Positions 17,101-25,024 of a stretch of DNA of 30,875 nucleotides are shown piece by piece. Positions within the stretch are counted from its first letter, which is position 1, and the number at the start of each line of letters is the position of its first letter. This DNA comes from an uncultured Clostridia bacterium (lineage in GTDB: Bacteria; Bacillota_A; Clostridia; TANB77; CAG-508). The stretch covers positions 1 to 30,875 of the forward strand of contig CANQXO010000007.1 in the NCBI GenBank assembly GCA_947627825.1, read 5' to 3'. The translations under genes were made by a program, and so were the position numbers. The notes beneath the pieces are model-generated. The model ran no database searches and had not been told where the DNA came from. It worked only from the letters and a program-made list of their open reading frames with translations.

Positions 17101-18690
17101 GCTAGACAGAATAATATAAAATCAAGCAACCTATGGCTAGATAGTATAAGCGAAAATATTTTCTTAAATAACATCAAGAAAAAATACAATGTCTCTAGAG
17201 AAAATAATGTAATAAAGGCTGTTATTGGAGAATATGATGACCCAGACAATCAAAGACAAGGAATTGTTAATTTACAACTAACTAACAAGGGAAATACTGT
17301 TATATATGGAAATGCTGAGAGTGGAAAAGAAACACTATTAAGTACAATGGTATATGATTTAATAACTACTTATTCATCTGATACAGTTCAATTGTATTTA
17401 TTAGACTTTGGAACAGAAGCACTAAAAATATATAGAAATGCTAAATCAGTTGGAGATGTAGTATTTGCAAGTGAAACTGAAAAAATCGAAAGATTTTTTG
17501 ACATGATACAAAAAGAAATAAAAAGAAGAAAAGAAGAATTGTCAACTTTTAATGGAGACTACAATTTATATATAAAAACAAGTGGCAAAAAAATGCCTAT
17601 GATAGTAGTAGTTATGAATGGCTACGAATCATTTGCAGAAGCTTATCAAAGCGAATATGATGATTTATTTATAACTCTAACAAGAGAAGGAACAAGTTGT
17701 GGAATTGTATTTGTTGTAACGATAAGCAACTATAACGATATGAGATATAGGTTATCACAAAACTTTAAGCAAAGAATTGCTTTACAAGTAAATAATCCAG
17801 ATGACTACTATAATATATTCCCAAATGTAGGAAAGAAAAGACCTTCAAACATTTTTGGTAGAGGATTAGTAAATATCGAAAATGATAGAATATTTGAATT
17901 CCAAACAGCGAAAATTTGCAATGCAGAGCAATATAATGAAGTAGTAAAAGAAACAATAGAAATAGTCAATAAAAATAATACTACAGAAGCTAAAAATATT
18001 GCAGTTATGCCATCACAAATTTTACTAAGTGATGTAAAAGAATTCGTTAATGATTTGTCGTCAGTACCTATTGGAATTATAAAAAAGGATTTAAATGTAT
18101 ATAACTTCAATTTCAAAAAGAATTTTATAAATATAATTACATCTCAAAATATAGAAATAGTATCAATATTTACTGGATATATAGCAAAACAACTAATAGG
18201 CTTAGAGAACCTTGAAGTTAAAATTATTGATGCAGAAAGAATAATTTCAAGCGGAACAACAGACTTAGAATCAGACTATAATGAATTTATATCAAAATTA
18301 AACAGTAATAATAAAGATAAATTATGTATTATTATAGGAATAGACAAATTTGTAAGCGATTATGACAATATTAATAATAACTTTTCAATGACATTTAATC
18401 AAACCTTAAAGAAGGCAGAGGAATGTAAAAATTGTAATTTCATATTTGTTGAAAATATAAACAAATTAAGAAACCACGAATACGATGAATGGTACAAAAA
18501 TTATGTTATAAAAGATAGTGGTATTTGGGTTGGAAATGGAATTGAAAATCAATATTTGATTAACATAACTTCAGAAAGAAGACTATTAGAAAATAACTGT
18601 GGAAGAAGTTTTGGATATGCTATCAATCATGGTGTAGCTACTTTGATTAAATTAATAGAAATGAAAGAAAATGGTGATGAAAGTGAATAA
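14119..18690 (+). CDS. essC: Type VII secretion ATPase EssC (FtsK/SpoIIIE family)
   Basis: Membrane motor of the Bacillota T7SS. 1523 residues, close to the family's roughly 1480. An FHA domain lies at about 115-190 (ISIGKSANNDIVYDN...), as in known EssC/YukBA N-termini. Two membrane helices follow at about 266-290 and 301-322. The first FtsK ATPase has Walker A GSTGSGKS (719-726) and Walker B LIICDE (D839, E840), so it should be active. The second has a changed P-loop, GNAESGKE from 1064, and VVVMNGYE in place of a DE Walker B, so it is probably inactive. The third (about 1320 on) has no P-loop. An open GTG at 14104 overlaps the ribosome site GGAGGTGA (14106-14113), so the in-frame TTG at 14119 is preferred. 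EsaB/YukD overlaps the end. Confidence 0.93.
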   Translation: MLVALIGKDRMYKLVLPQTASGNYWITDDTEKKRKLVNIEGINGQWYVTSNSNMQIINKTMANNNINYNKRMNRVALHEYDKFIIQFANTQENLILYCLPVCDNNLYHFELKNNVISIGKSANNDIVYDNEFVADTHAKLFFNNGNFVIENYDKNFGTFVQNKPVINSSFSLANGDVVFIMGLKIIVMGKSIFINTPENKIRCNQETLQLVNPKVKINPNDEAEENIDLYSDKEYFSKAPRITNVIERETVKIDPPPHLQDQEEMPLILVLGSSLSMGAMMIVSIVTAIDGRLSGTASVKQTIMSIVVALAMLISIIVFPTLSVKYDRNKKKKYEEKRQLKYKQYLNSKIEQINKIMIKQRKILFENYISAEQCAKVILEKGPRLWERNIDDFDFLSIRFGIGDVPLEIDIKYPEEKFEMEDDNLTEILNNIAENSKNLKSAPIVTSLTESNVSAIIANKTTNIDRIIQNMLIQLITFHSYEDLKLVFLLSEDTQKQWEYVKMLPHIWDDSKQIRFFADNYDDMKEISLYLEEEFEKRSQYRDKDYKSFIPYYLIITDDYKKIENLKIITELLRTKTNVGFSLLCITDDMMQLPNQCKTFISLEDNKSGIIFQNEISSKNKRKITFDNSVQFNFEKLIEIISNIPIRYSLKGNNLLPNNYTFLEMYDVGMIEQLNVLERWKKNDTTLSLKAPIGIDSSGMPIVLDIHEKFHGPHGLIAGSTGSGKSEFIITYILSLAINYHPDDLTFILIDYKGGGLAGAFKKRNVELPHLVGTITNIDTNELQRSLASIQSELRRRQILFNEARNMTDEGTIDIYKYQKLYHEGVVKKPIPHLLIICDEFAELKQQQEDFMDELISVSRIGRSLGIHLILATQKPAGVVNEQIRSNSRFSICLKVQDESDSIDVIKRPDAAYLKKAGEFYMQVGRDEYFVLGQSAWSGAQYLPSNNTDKKVDNSLQFISNTGIVIKKVDDNNQRMIRNHGEQLTNIVRYLSEIARQNNIKSSNLWLDSISENIFLNNIKKKYNVSRENNVIKAVIGEYDDPDNQRQGIVNLQLTNKGNTVIYGNAESGKETLLSTMVYDLITTYSSDTVQLYLLDFGTEALKIYRNAKSVGDVVFASETEKIERFFDMIQKEIKRRKEELSTFNGDYNLYIKTSGKKMPMIVVVMNGYESFAEAYQSEYDDLFITLTREGTSCGIVFVVTISNYNDMRYRLSQNFKQRIALQVNNPDDYYNIFPNVGKKRPSNIFGRGLVNIENDRIFEFQTAKICNAEQYNEVVKETIEIVNKNNTTEAKNIAVMPSQILLSDVKEFVNDLSSVPIGIIKKDLNVYNFNFKKNFINIITSQNIEIVSIFTGYIAKQLIGLENLEVKIIDAERIISSGTTDLESDYNEFISKLNSNNKDKLCIIIGIDKFVSDYDNINNNFSMTFNQTLKKAEECKNCNFIFVENINKLRNHEYDEWYKNYVIKDSGIWVGNGIENQYLINITSERRLLENNCGRSFGYAINHGVATLIKLIEMKENGDESE

Positions 18691-18934
18691 AGTTTTAGTT
18701 AAACTATCTGTTCCAGTAATAGAGGAAGAATATGACATCTGGCTACCAATTAACAAAAAATTATATAAGATAGTAAATATGTTAGTAAAATCAGTAAACG
18801 AGTTATGTGGTGGTAGTTACAGACCATCTAAAATGCCTTTATTATATGATAAAGACACAGCAGAAGTATTTGATATGAATTTAAATGCAAAAGACAATAA
18901 TATAAGAAATGGAACAGAAATAATTTTAATATAA
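18677..18934 (+). CDS. YukD/EsaB-like ubiquitin-fold ESX component
   Basis: About 85 residues. Beta-rich ends (KVLVKLSVPVIEEEYDIWLP at the start, NIRNGTEIILI at the end) surround a central helix (KLYKIVNMLVKSVNEL), the ubiquitin-like layout of YukD/EsaB. The D/N-x-x-x-x-G-T-x-I-x-L ending is typical of that family. EsaB is a small cytoplasmic protein needed for or regulating T7SS in Bacillota. It overlaps the end of essC by 14 bases, which implies translational coupling. Start is uncertain: ATG at 18671 is in frame too, and no clear Shine-Dalgarno decides. It is the last gene of the locus. Confidence 0.8.
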   Translation: MKVNKVLVKLSVPVIEEEYDIWLPINKKLYKIVNMLVKSVNELCGGSYRPSKMPLLYDKDTAEVFDMNLNAKDNNIRNGTEIILI

Positions 18935-19100
18935 TTTTCACTAAAATATTACAGCAATATTACATTTGCATTACAAATAAAGAAAACTGTTGAAATTATA
19001 AATATATGTGTGATAGTATAAAATCAAACAAAGGAATTAACAATAAACAAAGGATGTTTAGAAGCACAAAAGCATATAATAAACAAATGAATAAATAAAA

Positions 19101-19140
19101 AAGAAGGGACTGTTACAAATAGTTGTGGCAGTCTCTTTTA
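19101..19140 (+). terminator. Terminator of the ESX transcript
   Basis: AAGGGACTGTTAC (19104-19116) pairs with GTGGCAGTCTCTT (19125-19137) over 13 bp including three G-U pairs, with an 8-base loop and a T-rich end. Confidence 0.8.
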
Positions 19141-19330
19141 TAATTAAAAAGTGAAGTAAACCAAAAAGTTAGAAAACTAGATTTATCTAAGAAGTATATG
19201 AATAATGAAAGCTAGAAACAAAAAAATCTACATTTTGCAAGAATATCTTGTAATTTTAAGTAATATAAGATAAAATAAAGAAAAATTATATCACAATTTG
19301 CAATATACTTTTTTAGTTTTAGTACAAAGT

Positions 19331-19364
19331 TTTGACAAAATAATCGCAAAACTAGTATTACAAT
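19331..19364 (+). promoter_or_regulatory. spoIIE promoter candidate with long spacer and 0A-like box
   Basis: TTGACA (19332-19337) is 21 bases from TACAAT (19359-19364). The same element read on minus is TGTCAAA, 6/7 to the Spo0A box. Spo0A-dependent sigma-A promoters such as spoIIE of Bacillus are known to have overly long spacers of this kind. TATTAC at 18-base spacing is the alternative -10. Confidence 0.5.
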
Positions 19365-19435
19365 AATAAAAAAATGTACAAGATTAATAATCGTAAACAA
19401 TATAGTAAAACTAAAGAAAGTAAGAGGTGGTAGGG

Positions 19436-21868
19436 ATGTTACAAAATATATCAAAAAATTATGAAGAAGAAAAGCTTAATATTAACTTAAAAGATATTCT
19501 TGCAGAAATTTTTAGTCTTCAAAAAATAATTATATACATATTAACAATAATGATTTCAATGGTAGGTTTTGGAGTTGATGAAAATATTATTGCGCCTTTT
19601 GGATTAGCTATGGTGGCAGCAAGTATTAGCAATGGAATTCCAATTGCAATGGTTTACTTAGCTAGTTTATTGGGTACAGCAATTAAATTTGGAGGAAGTA
19701 ATACTCTAAGTTTTATTTTTACGACAATATTAATGCTTTTAATGGTATTAATAAAAAGACCTGTGAAAAATGAAGAAGAAAATGAGAAAATTAAACTGGG
19801 AGCTTATCTTTTTATTTCGATTTTTTTAGTACAAATTATAAGAATGATTTTTAAAGGCTTTTATTTTTATGATATGCTAGTTGCAGTTACAACAAGTGTT
19901 TCGAGTTACATATTTTATAAAATATTCGTTAATTCATTAGATGTTATAAGCAAGTATGGAGTAAAAAAAGTATTTTCAATAGAAGAAGTAATTGGAGCAA
20001 GCCTTCTTATAGCAATAGCCTCAATTAGTTTAAGTAATATACAAATATTTTCTTTTTCACTTAGAAATATAATTTGCATTTTTATTATATTAGTTTTAGG
20101 ATGGAGAAATGGTGTTCTAGTTGGAGGGATAAGTGGAATAACGATTGGAATCGTACTAGGAATAATTGGAGATGGAAATACTAGTCTAATTGCTGCTTAT
20201 GCAATCTCTGGAATGTTAGCAGGTTTATTAAATAGATTTGGAAAAATAGGTGTCATAATAGGGTTTACATTGGGAAATATTTTAATTGCTTATAGTGCAA
20301 ATGGGGGACTTACAAATGTTATAATGTTTCAAGAAATTGTTATAGCATCTGTAGGGCTATTAGCTATGCCAAAAAAATCAAAAATAAACATTGATACAAT
20401 AATTCCTCAAACAAAATTATTGCCTGAAGCAGGTAGAGTTCTAGAAGCAAATGATGAGGCATTAATAAAGTTAAATAGTATTTCAAAAACAATTTCGGAT
20501 ATAGCTGAAAATTACAAACAAGATGAGTTTTACGAAAAAAATGAAGAAGCTTTTGAAGATGAAGTTATGAAGTCAATAGAAGGAATGGAAGACAATCTTT
20601 TATATGATGATATTTATAACAATGATGGAAATATTTTAAAAGATGTTTTTGACAATTTGATGGAAAACGGAATACTTACTCAGAATGCAATTATAAGCAT
20701 TTTTGCTAAACACAATACATTTTTAATGAGCTCAGATGATATTAGTTCAAATGAAATTGAAGAAAAAGAAATAAGAGATATGCTTAAAGCAATTAATTCA
20801 GCATATAGAATTTGTAAAGTAAATTTAGTATGGCAAAAGAAGTTAGGCGAAGCCAATAAAAACATGTCAGAACAGCTAAAAACAGTGAAGAATGCAATTG
20901 AAAATATTACAGAAGAAATGACAGAAACCGAAGATGATGAATTTAAAGACTACAAAGATAAAATTAAAAACTATTTAAAAGAAAAAGCAATTGAATTAAA
21001 AGATTTGAAAATAAAAAGAGAAAATACAGGTAGATTTATTGTAAATGCTTATACAGATATATGCAATAATGCAGATGGAAAAGATTGCCCAATCAAGCAA
21101 ATATCTAAAGGGATTGCAAATGTACTTGGAGAAAAGATGGCTATGCAAGACCAAAAATGTGGAATAAGGCTTAATAAAAATTTATGCTCTTTTACATATA
21201 TTTCAGATGATAAATTCTTACTTCAAACAGGTGTTGCAAGTGCTAAAAAAGAGGGAGAAACTGTATCAGGTGATATTACTTCAAGTGTTAGACTTGGAGA
21301 TGGAAAGTATTTATTTACTATTAGTGATGGTATGGGAACAGGAAAAACAGCTCAAAAAAATAGCAAGATAGCTGTTAATATGTTAGAAAGACTTTTAAGC
21401 TCTGGATTTGAAAAAGAAACTTCGTTAAAATTAATAAATTCCGCCATTTTAACAGCAAATAAAGAGGATAATTACGCAACCTTAGATATAAATATTTTAG
21501 ATTTATATGCTGGAAATATACAATTAGTAAAAAGCGGGGCTTGCCCAACTTATATAAAGAGAAGAAGAAATGTTAGCATAATTAAATCTAATTCTCTACC
21601 AAGTGGAATAATGAATGAAGTCAGCGTCGATACTTATGAAAAAGATTTAGAAAATGGTGATATCATTGTATCATGTAGTGATGGAATAATTGACTCAAGT
21701 ACAGAATATGCAAATAGAGATTTGTGGCTTAAATACTTGCTTGAAGATATACAAACGGATAGCCCTGAAAGAATTGCAGACATAATATTAAAAGAAGCGG
21801 TTGATAATTGTGTTGGAAAACCAAAAGATGACATGAGTGTAGTAGTTATGAAAGTTATAAAGAAATAA
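19436..21868 (+). CDS. spoIIE: Stage II sporulation serine phosphatase SpoIIE
   Basis: 810 residues, against 827 in B. subtilis. The N-terminal 300 residues hold about ten membrane helices. A regulatory, helical middle part follows (about 310-590), then a PP2C phosphatase domain with D631-G-M-G (TISDGMGTGKTA), SCSDGIIDS, and D798-D799 (KPKDDMSVVV) as metal ligands. SpoIIE dephosphorylates SpoIIAA, which frees sigma-F in the forespore, and also acts at the asymmetric septum. This is the main evidence that the organism forms spores. An in-frame GTG at 19427 is inside the ribosome site AGAGGTGG (19423-19430), so the ATG at 19436 is the start. No sigma-F regulator genes adjoin it; the gene is single. 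Confidence 0.94.
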   Translation: MLQNISKNYEEEKLNINLKDILAEIFSLQKIIIYILTIMISMVGFGVDENIIAPFGLAMVAASISNGIPIAMVYLASLLGTAIKFGGSNTLSFIFTTILMLLMVLIKRPVKNEEENEKIKLGAYLFISIFLVQIIRMIFKGFYFYDMLVAVTTSVSSYIFYKIFVNSLDVISKYGVKKVFSIEEVIGASLLIAIASISLSNIQIFSFSLRNIICIFIILVLGWRNGVLVGGISGITIGIVLGIIGDGNTSLIAAYAISGMLAGLLNRFGKIGVIIGFTLGNILIAYSANGGLTNVIMFQEIVIASVGLLAMPKKSKINIDTIIPQTKLLPEAGRVLEANDEALIKLNSISKTISDIAENYKQDEFYEKNEEAFEDEVMKSIEGMEDNLLYDDIYNNDGNILKDVFDNLMENGILTQNAIISIFAKHNTFLMSSDDISSNEIEEKEIRDMLKAINSAYRICKVNLVWQKKLGEANKNMSEQLKTVKNAIENITEEMTETEDDEFKDYKDKIKNYLKEKAIELKDLKIKRENTGRFIVNAYTDICNNADGKDCPIKQISKGIANVLGEKMAMQDQKCGIRLNKNLCSFTYISDDKFLLQTGVASAKKEGETVSGDITSSVRLGDGKYLFTISDGMGTGKTAQKNSKIAVNMLERLLSSGFEKETSLKLINSAILTANKEDNYATLDINILDLYAGNIQLVKSGACPTYIKRRRNVSIIKSNSLPSGIMNEVSVDTYEKDLENGDIIVSCSDGIIDSSTEYANRDLWLKYLLEDIQTDSPERIADIILKEAVDNCVGKPKDDMSVVVMKVIKK

Positions 21869-21886
21869 TATTAATATTAAATTAAA

Positions 21887-21937
21887 TGCAATGTAAGGCC
21901 AGCATAATGCAAAAATAACTGCAATATAAAGCCAGCA
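21887..21937 (+). repeat. Short imperfect direct repeat after spoIIE
   Basis: TGCAATGTAAGGCCAGCA (21887-21904) recurs as TGCAATATAAAGCCAGCA (21920-21937), 16 of 18 bases alike with a 33-base period. The role is unknown; no terminator is obvious after spoIIE. Confidence 0.6.
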
Positions 21938-21988
21938 CAATATAAAATGTGAAAGCAAAAAAATAATTACAAAATCGTATAATTTCTA

Positions 21989-22017
21989 TTGAAAATAATG
22001 TAAAAATTTGATATATT
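21989..22017 (+). promoter_or_regulatory. Promoter of the WG-repeat gene
   Basis: TTGAAA (21989-21994), 17 bases, TATATT (22012-22017). A better-matching TATAAT begins at 22017 but would give a 22-base spacer. The leader would be about 120 bases. Confidence 0.55.
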
Positions 22018-22101
22018 ATAATTGACTTTTAATCATTCGTTAAACAATGTAGATTTAAATATTTGAAACTCAAATGTTGAAAATACAATAGTTAAGCGAA
22101 G

Positions 22102-22143
22102 AAAGGAGATTATAGTATATTTTTTTATACTATATATTGAAAT
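22102..22143 (+). promoter_or_regulatory. Shine-Dalgarno separated from the start by a hairpin
   Basis: AAAGGAG ends at 22108, too far (35 bases) from the ATG at 22144. Between them is a perfect 9-bp hairpin, TATAGTATA (22111-22119), T6 loop, TATACTATA (22126-22134). If folded, the working spacing becomes 2 + 9 bases. No other in-frame start with a ribosome site is found. Confidence 0.6.
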
Positions 22144-23667
22144 ATGAGTAGAGGAAAAAGGTATGACGGCGAAAGAAAACTTAACATTAAAAAAGTAGTT
22201 GCTGTTGCCATTATTTTTGCATTATTAATAATCGTAATAATATTAATGGTAAACGCTCCTAAAATAAAAGGAAAAGCAGAAGGAAAAAATGTAGCTAACT
22301 CATACTTAGTTGTAAACTCAAATGATAAATGGGGAGTAATAAACTCAAAAGGTGAAATAATTATAAACACAATATATGATGACATGATTGTTATTCCAGA
22401 CCCAACAAAAGCAATATTTATTTGTCAAAGCAATGTTGACCTAGAAAATGGAACTTTTGAATCGTACGCTATAGACAACAATTCTAAAAGGTTATTTACA
22501 TCTTACGACAAAGTAGAAGCAATGCAAAATGTAGATAGTATGGGCAATGTTTTCTATGATACCAGTGTATTAAAAGTACAAAGAGGAGATAAATATGGCT
22601 TAATCAATTTTAGTGGCAAAGAACTATTAGCACCTGAATATACATCAATTTCATCACTAAAAACAGTTAAGAAAAGTTTTGTGACAGAAAAAGATGGCAA
22701 AAAAGGATTAGTTGATAATAGTGGAAGCATTATTATTGAAAACGAATATACTGACATCATGCCACTTACAGATAGATATGAAGACGGATATATTGTAAAA
22801 AATGAAAATAATCTTTATGGCTTAATAAATTATAACAGAAAACAAGTTTTAGAATGTAAATACACAAACATAATGAATATTCATGGAAGTGATTCGTATG
22901 TTGTTACTGAAGGAACAGACATTGAATTAGTGGGCAATGATGGTACAGTTAAGCTTAAGAATGGCTTTAAAGAAGCAGTTAGTATTGACAATAATAATGT
23001 AATCATTAAAGATAATGATAAATATGGTGTAATACTTGCTTCAGGAGAAAGCGTTATACCTACAGAATATGATGATTTAAAATATTCATTTGATGGAAAC
23101 TATATTGCTAAAAAAGATAATAAATATGGAATAATAGATACTAGAGGAGAAGTAAAGCTAAACTTTACATATAACTATATTTCTTATTCTAGTGAAGAAG
23201 GCTTTATAGAAGCCCAAAGAGAAGATGGAGAAACTGATTTAATAGATACTCTATTTAATGTAAAAGTAACAGGAATAATCTCAGAAATAAATACAAATTT
23301 AGGCTACATCAAAGTTAGAGAATCCGGCGAATACAAATATTTTAATTTTAAATTAGAAGAAAAAAATGTAAAAGATGTTTTGGCAACAAATACAATGTAC
23401 TTATCAAAATATAATGATAAATATGGATTTATAGATAAAAATGGAATTGTAGTAGTTGACTATATCTATGATGATGCAACAGAACAAAATGATTATGGAT
23501 TTGCAGGAATCAAAAAAGATGGAAAATGGGGAGCAATAGATGCTACAGGAAAAGTAATAGTAGAACCAACTTATGAATTTAGTCAAAATACAGTAATAAG
23601 CTTTATTAATAAATGGCATTTGGCTCCAGACTTAAATGCAAATTATTATACAGATGCAAAAGAATAA
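22144..23667 (+). CDS. WG-repeat protein, membrane-anchored
   Basis: 507 residues. A short basic N-terminus (MSRGKRYDGERKLNIKK) and one membrane helix at about 18-37 anchor the protein with its bulk outside. The rest is eight or nine WG repeats (Pfam WG_beta_rep type), each like KWGVINSKGEIIINTIYDD: for example KYGLIN, KKGLVD, KYGVIL, KYGIID, KYGFID and KWGAID, each followed after about ten residues by a Y-T/D motif. Such beta repeats are probably binding scaffolds; no specific ligand is known. No catalytic motif is seen. Its own promoter and an unusual leader precede it. The next gene, a tail-anchored unknown, follows after 92 bases and may be co-transcribed. Confidence 0.85.
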   Translation: MSRGKRYDGERKLNIKKVVAVAIIFALLIIVIILMVNAPKIKGKAEGKNVANSYLVVNSNDKWGVINSKGEIIINTIYDDMIVIPDPTKAIFICQSNVDLENGTFESYAIDNNSKRLFTSYDKVEAMQNVDSMGNVFYDTSVLKVQRGDKYGLINFSGKELLAPEYTSISSLKTVKKSFVTEKDGKKGLVDNSGSIIIENEYTDIMPLTDRYEDGYIVKNENNLYGLINYNRKQVLECKYTNIMNIHGSDSYVVTEGTDIELVGNDGTVKLKNGFKEAVSIDNNNVIIKDNDKYGVILASGESVIPTEYDDLKYSFDGNYIAKKDNKYGIIDTRGEVKLNFTYNYISYSSEEGFIEAQREDGETDLIDTLFNVKVTGIISEINTNLGYIKVRESGEYKYFNFKLEEKNVKDVLATNTMYLSKYNDKYGFIDKNGIVVVDYIYDDATEQNDYGFAGIKKDGKWGAIDATGKVIVEPTYEFSQNTVISFINKWHLAPDLNANYYTDAKE

Positions 23668-23759
23668 AGGCCAAAAAGATGAAAAAAGTTATCTATAAAA
23701 GTATATAAAAATATTTTAAACCAAATTTTAAAGAATAGTTTTTAAAGAGAGGTAAAAAA

Positions 23760-24542
23760 ATGGAACAAAAGAAAATAAAAATTTATCCTTATTTAATTGA
23801 TGAAAAAAGAATGGCAGGATATTATGAATTGCTATTAGAAGATAAGTTTAAACTTAAAGTTTTCAGTAAGAATAAGGATAAAGAATTATATAATTATTTT
23901 ATGCCTAGCATTAGAGATTATCTATTTTGGTCGTTTAACTTAAATGAAAAGGAAACTATTGAAGAATACAACGAATTAAGTAATGACTTGAAAGCAGCAA
24001 TCTGTAGTAGATATGATTGTAATGTATTTGAGAAAAATAAAAATTTAGTAGTATGTTTTAATACCGGAATTTGCTTTGCTGTTACAGATGACAAATCAGT
24101 ATTAAAATCACTTACAAAGTATGAAGAAGTTAAAGCAATGGAGGATATAAATTTAAGGTCAGAGGATGCTTATGAGCTAAAAGATAGCAAAGAAGAACGA
24201 CTTTATGCATATATTTTACAACTATACAAAATGGTATTTTTAAATAAAATAAATAAAGATTTGCAAAATGAAATTTTATTTAACAAAGCAAGAAACAGTT
24301 TTGTAGATTTTTCACAAAGAGTATTTACAATTGAAGAAACAGACAAAGATAAATTTTGTGATACTTTAAAAACAAAATTAAAACTTGACAAGACATATAT
24401 AGCTGTAGAAAATTCATTTGATTTGCTTTACAAAAACAGTAAATTAAATGAAAATCTAGCATATAAAAGATTTACAGTTTTCTTGTTAGCAGTATGTGTA
24501 ATAATAGGAATTATTATATTATGCAATGGTTTAGACTTTTAA
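23760..24542 (+). CDS. Unknown protein with C-terminal membrane anchor
   Basis: 260 residues; I do not recognise the family. Residues 1-235 are hydrophilic and rich in Lys and Glu, with an alpha/beta look. A single membrane helix at about 240-257 (FTVFLLAVCVIIGIIILC) lies three residues from the end, as in tail-anchored proteins, so the bulk should face the cytoplasm. Cysteines are few and scattered and no catalytic motif stands out. AAAGAGGT precedes the ATG. It lies between the WG-repeat membrane protein and acpS, with no terminator before it, so it may act with the WG protein at the membrane. That link is only positional. Confidence 0.75.
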   Translation: MEQKKIKIYPYLIDEKRMAGYYELLLEDKFKLKVFSKNKDKELYNYFMPSIRDYLFWSFNLNEKETIEEYNELSNDLKAAICSRYDCNVFEKNKNLVVCFNTGICFAVTDDKSVLKSLTKYEEVKAMEDINLRSEDAYELKDSKEERLYAYILQLYKMVFLNKINKDLQNEILFNKARNSFVDFSQRVFTIEETDKDKFCDTLKTKLKLDKTYIAVENSFDLLYKNSKLNENLAYKRFTVFLLAVCVIIGIIILCNGLDF

Positions 24543-24604
24543 ATTACTAACTTTTGTATGATATAGTGGGTTTATTGGTAGCCATAAAAACCTAAATAAA
24601 AAAC

Positions 24605-24640
24605 AAGGAGTTTCGTATATTATCTATACGAGGAAAAAGC
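24605..24640 (+). promoter_or_regulatory. Hairpin between Shine-Dalgarno and acpS start
   Basis: AAGGAG ends at 24610; after two bases a perfect 7-bp hairpin follows, TCGTATA (24613-24619), TTATC loop, TATACGA (24625-24631); nine bases later comes the GTG start. A second weaker site, GAGG (24630-24633), lies partly inside the stem and has normal spacing, so folding could either bridge one site or mask the other. Confidence 0.5.
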
Positions 24641-25006
24641 GTGAAAGTAACAGTTGGAACAGACATTATTGAGGTAGAAAGAATAAAAAAAGCTTTTGAA
24701 AATCCTAAATTTCAAGAAACGGTTTTTACAAAAAAGGAAATAGAATATTGTGAAAGCAAAAATAATAGTAAATATCAAAGCTATGCTGCAAGATTTGCTG
24801 GGAAAGAAGCGGTATTTAAAGCTATTTCTAAATACTTAAATGATAAATATTCTATTTCATGGAAAAATGTTGAAATCTTAAATTATGAAGATGGAAAGCC
24901 TTATGTTAGTTTTGTAGATGTAGATATAAAATATACAGATGTAGATATAAGTTTATCACATCTTAAAGACTATGCAATGGCAAGTGTGATAATGATTTTA
25001 GAATAA
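24641..25006 (+). CDS. acpS: Holo-[acyl-carrier-protein] synthase
   Basis: 121 residues, the normal size. AcpS moves 4'-phosphopantetheine from CoA to a serine of acyl carrier protein and is needed for fatty-acid synthesis. The two signature motifs are GTDIIEVERI with metal ligand D8, and RFAGKEAVFKAIS with E56. The chain ends with SLSHLKDYAMASVI, also typical. GTG start. The usual neighbours (nnrD/yjeF, alr) are absent; tatD follows after 18 bases, probably in the same transcript. A hairpin in the leader may control its translation. Confidence 0.93.
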   Translation: MKVTVGTDIIEVERIKKAFENPKFQETVFTKKEIEYCESKNNSKYQSYAARFAGKEAVFKAISKYLNDKYSISWKNVEILNYEDGKPYVSFVDVDIKYTDVDISLSHLKDYAMASVIMILE

Positions 25007-25024
25007 AATAAATTGGAGAAAGCA

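Larger units (their letters stand above)
18935..19435 (+). other. 500-base non-coding region between the ESX locus and spoIIE
   Basis: No gene is supported on either strand. It holds a weak promoter-like pair, TTGAAA (18990-18995) and TAGTAT (19014-19019), the ESX terminator, and the spoIIE promoter region. The stretch from about 19025 to 19140 could be a small RNA ending at that terminator. A 14-codon ATG reading from 19054 has no proper ribosome site. Confidence 0.5.

Noticed and set aside
19054..19098. 14-codon reading in the non-coding region after the ESX locus
   Set aside because: AGG directly abuts the ATG, so ribosome spacing is wrong, and the peptide has no recognisable features.
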